5,407 nt of DNA, taken from contig JBHIEE010000158.1 of the NCBI GenBank assembly GCA_046760445.1, positions 1-5,407 on the forward strand. Reading direction: 5' to 3'. The notes below the pieces were generated by a model that was given only the letters and a program-made list of their open reading frames with translations, was not told where the DNA came from and did not search any database. The translations under genes and the position numbers were made by a program. This stretch comes from JBHIEE01 sp046760445 (GTDB lineage Bacteria > Acidobacteriota > Aminicenantia > JdFR-78). Of the stretch, positions 5,145 through 5,407 are shown piece after piece. How positions within the stretch are numbered: position 1 is the stretch's first letter; each line of letters starts with the position of its first letter.

Positions 5145-5240
5145 ACCTAACCATTCGCTTCACCTGACGCTGCCGCAGTATTTTTATTATTTAACTGAGT
5201 CACTTTGCATGCGGCAGCGCAGGTGAGATCTATGTTACAA
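5145..5240 (+). other. attC: attC recombination site of cassette 2 (96 nt)
   Basis: R'' box ACCTAAC (5145-5151) matches RYYYAAC. L'' is TCACCTG-A-CGCTGCCGC (5160-5176) and L' is GCGGCAGCGCAGGTGA (5211-5226). They pair perfectly over 16 bp with the single bulged base A5167, the classical extrahelical-base signature of attC. An unpaired AT-rich terminal loop of about 34 bases separates them. The R' box is GTTACAA (5234-5240), which keeps GTT but departs from GTTRRRY. TAAC (5148-5151) still pairs with GTTA (5234-5237). The poor R' belongs to the following DNA in the integrated form, so it reflects the neighbour rather than this cassette. Confidence 0.85.
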
Positions 5241-5349
5241 AGAACAATTTTAACGACAGGAATTTTTAAATTTTAATTTACACTTAGAATAGCTGGCCGT
5301 GATAATAAAAATATTTTCATTATTCAAACACCTTAATAAAATCAATTTC

Positions 5350-5389
5350 GCCTAACGTCAGACTGTGTGAAAACCAGAAACAGTTAGGT
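5350..5389 (+). other. Possible third attC or core-site pair
   Basis: GCCTAAC (5350-5356) fits RYYYAAC and GTTAGGT (5383-5389) fits GTTRRRY, and they pair as CCTAAC/GTTAGG. Only 26 bases lie between them, with just CTG/CAG (5363-5365 and 5375-5377) as a possible L-box remnant. This is shorter than usual attC sites. It could be a deleted attC, or the R' could lie past the window end. TCGCCTAAC (5348-5356) is also the exact complement of GTTAGGCGA at 3052-3060. Confidence 0.4.
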
Positions 5390-5407
5390 ATACACTCCCT
5401 CACTATA

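Larger units (their letters stand above)
4611..5234 (+). mobile_element. Integron gene cassette 2 (single membrane-protein gene)
   Basis: A compact 624-bp unit running from the cleavage point of one attC (G4610/T4611) to that of the next (G5234/T5235). It has one gene reading toward its own attC. GTTAGGTGGC at 4610-4619 and GCCACCTAAC at 5142-5151 are exact reverse complements over ten bases, as required if both came from the attC of one circular cassette. G+C is much higher than in the flanking cassette (34 of 60 at 4681-4740 by hand count), consistent with independent acquisition. There is only about 50 bp of leader before the ATG and about 50 bp between the stop and the attC, typical cassette economy. 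Confidence 0.85.
5090..5407. other. 318-bp gene-free right end, with attC and short non-coding stretch
   Basis: After the membrane-protein gene there is a hairpin (5103-5118), the attC at 5145-5240, and then an AT-rich stretch (5241-5349) with no gene, start-site signal or protein-like frame I can support. Within it an imperfect palindrome (5302-5323, around AAAATATTTT at 5308-5317) is visible and may be chance. A further pair of integron core motifs follows at 5350-5389, and the window ends 18 bases later. Confidence 0.6.

Overview
The window looks like AT-rich DNA from an uncultured, probably anaerobic or microaerophilic bacterium. The evidence is an oxygen/NO-reducing flavodiiron protein, an Ogg2-type 8-oxoguanine glycosylase of the kind common in thermophiles, archaea and anaerobes, and interspersed repeats of a style I associate with uncultured candidate phyla. 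No phylum can be assigned from the sequence alone.

Left part (1 to about 3050) is an ordinary-looking chromosomal block with all three genes on the minus strand. In transcription order they are a dimethylargininase/amidinotransferase-fold enzyme (2112-2927), an 8-oxoguanine DNA glycosylase/lyase (1322-1993) and a flavodiiron protein FprA (91-1308). The last two are 13 bp apart, with a strong Shine-Dalgarno between them, and are probably co-transcribed. They suggest a small oxidative-stress unit: one removes O2 or NO, the other excises oxidised guanine. The FprA C-terminus runs into a repeat-like sequence, and a REP-like pair of hairpins sits between the DDAH-like and glycosylase genes.

Right part (about 3050 to 5407) is the main discovery. 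All genes switch to the plus strand and the sequence is punctuated by integron recombination signals. Two convincing attC sites are present. One is at 4553-4616 (core boxes GCCTAAA and GTTAGGT). The other is at 5145-5240 (ACCTAAC box and a 16-bp L-box stem with one bulged A). The 5' end of the cassette between them, GTTAGGTGGC at 4610-4619, is the exact reverse complement of GCCACCTAAC at 5142-5151, as expected when a cassette's two ends together make its own attC. A further core site, GTTAGGC at 3052-3058, is complementary to the R'' arm of the 4553 attC and marks the left end of an upstream cassette. A fourth core pair at 5350-5389 suggests that the array continues. No integrase is visible, so within the window this is a CALIN-like array (attC cluster without integrase) or the distal part of a chromosomal integron.

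Cassette cargo: the first cassette (about 3053-4610) carries a secreted SnoaL/DUF4440-like (NTF2-fold) protein and a divergent uracil-DNA-glycosylase-superfamily protein with likely Fe-S cysteines. The second (about 4611-5234) carries a small four-helix membrane protein of unknown function with clearly higher G+C than its neighbours. A third short stretch (about 5235-5383) has no recognisable gene.
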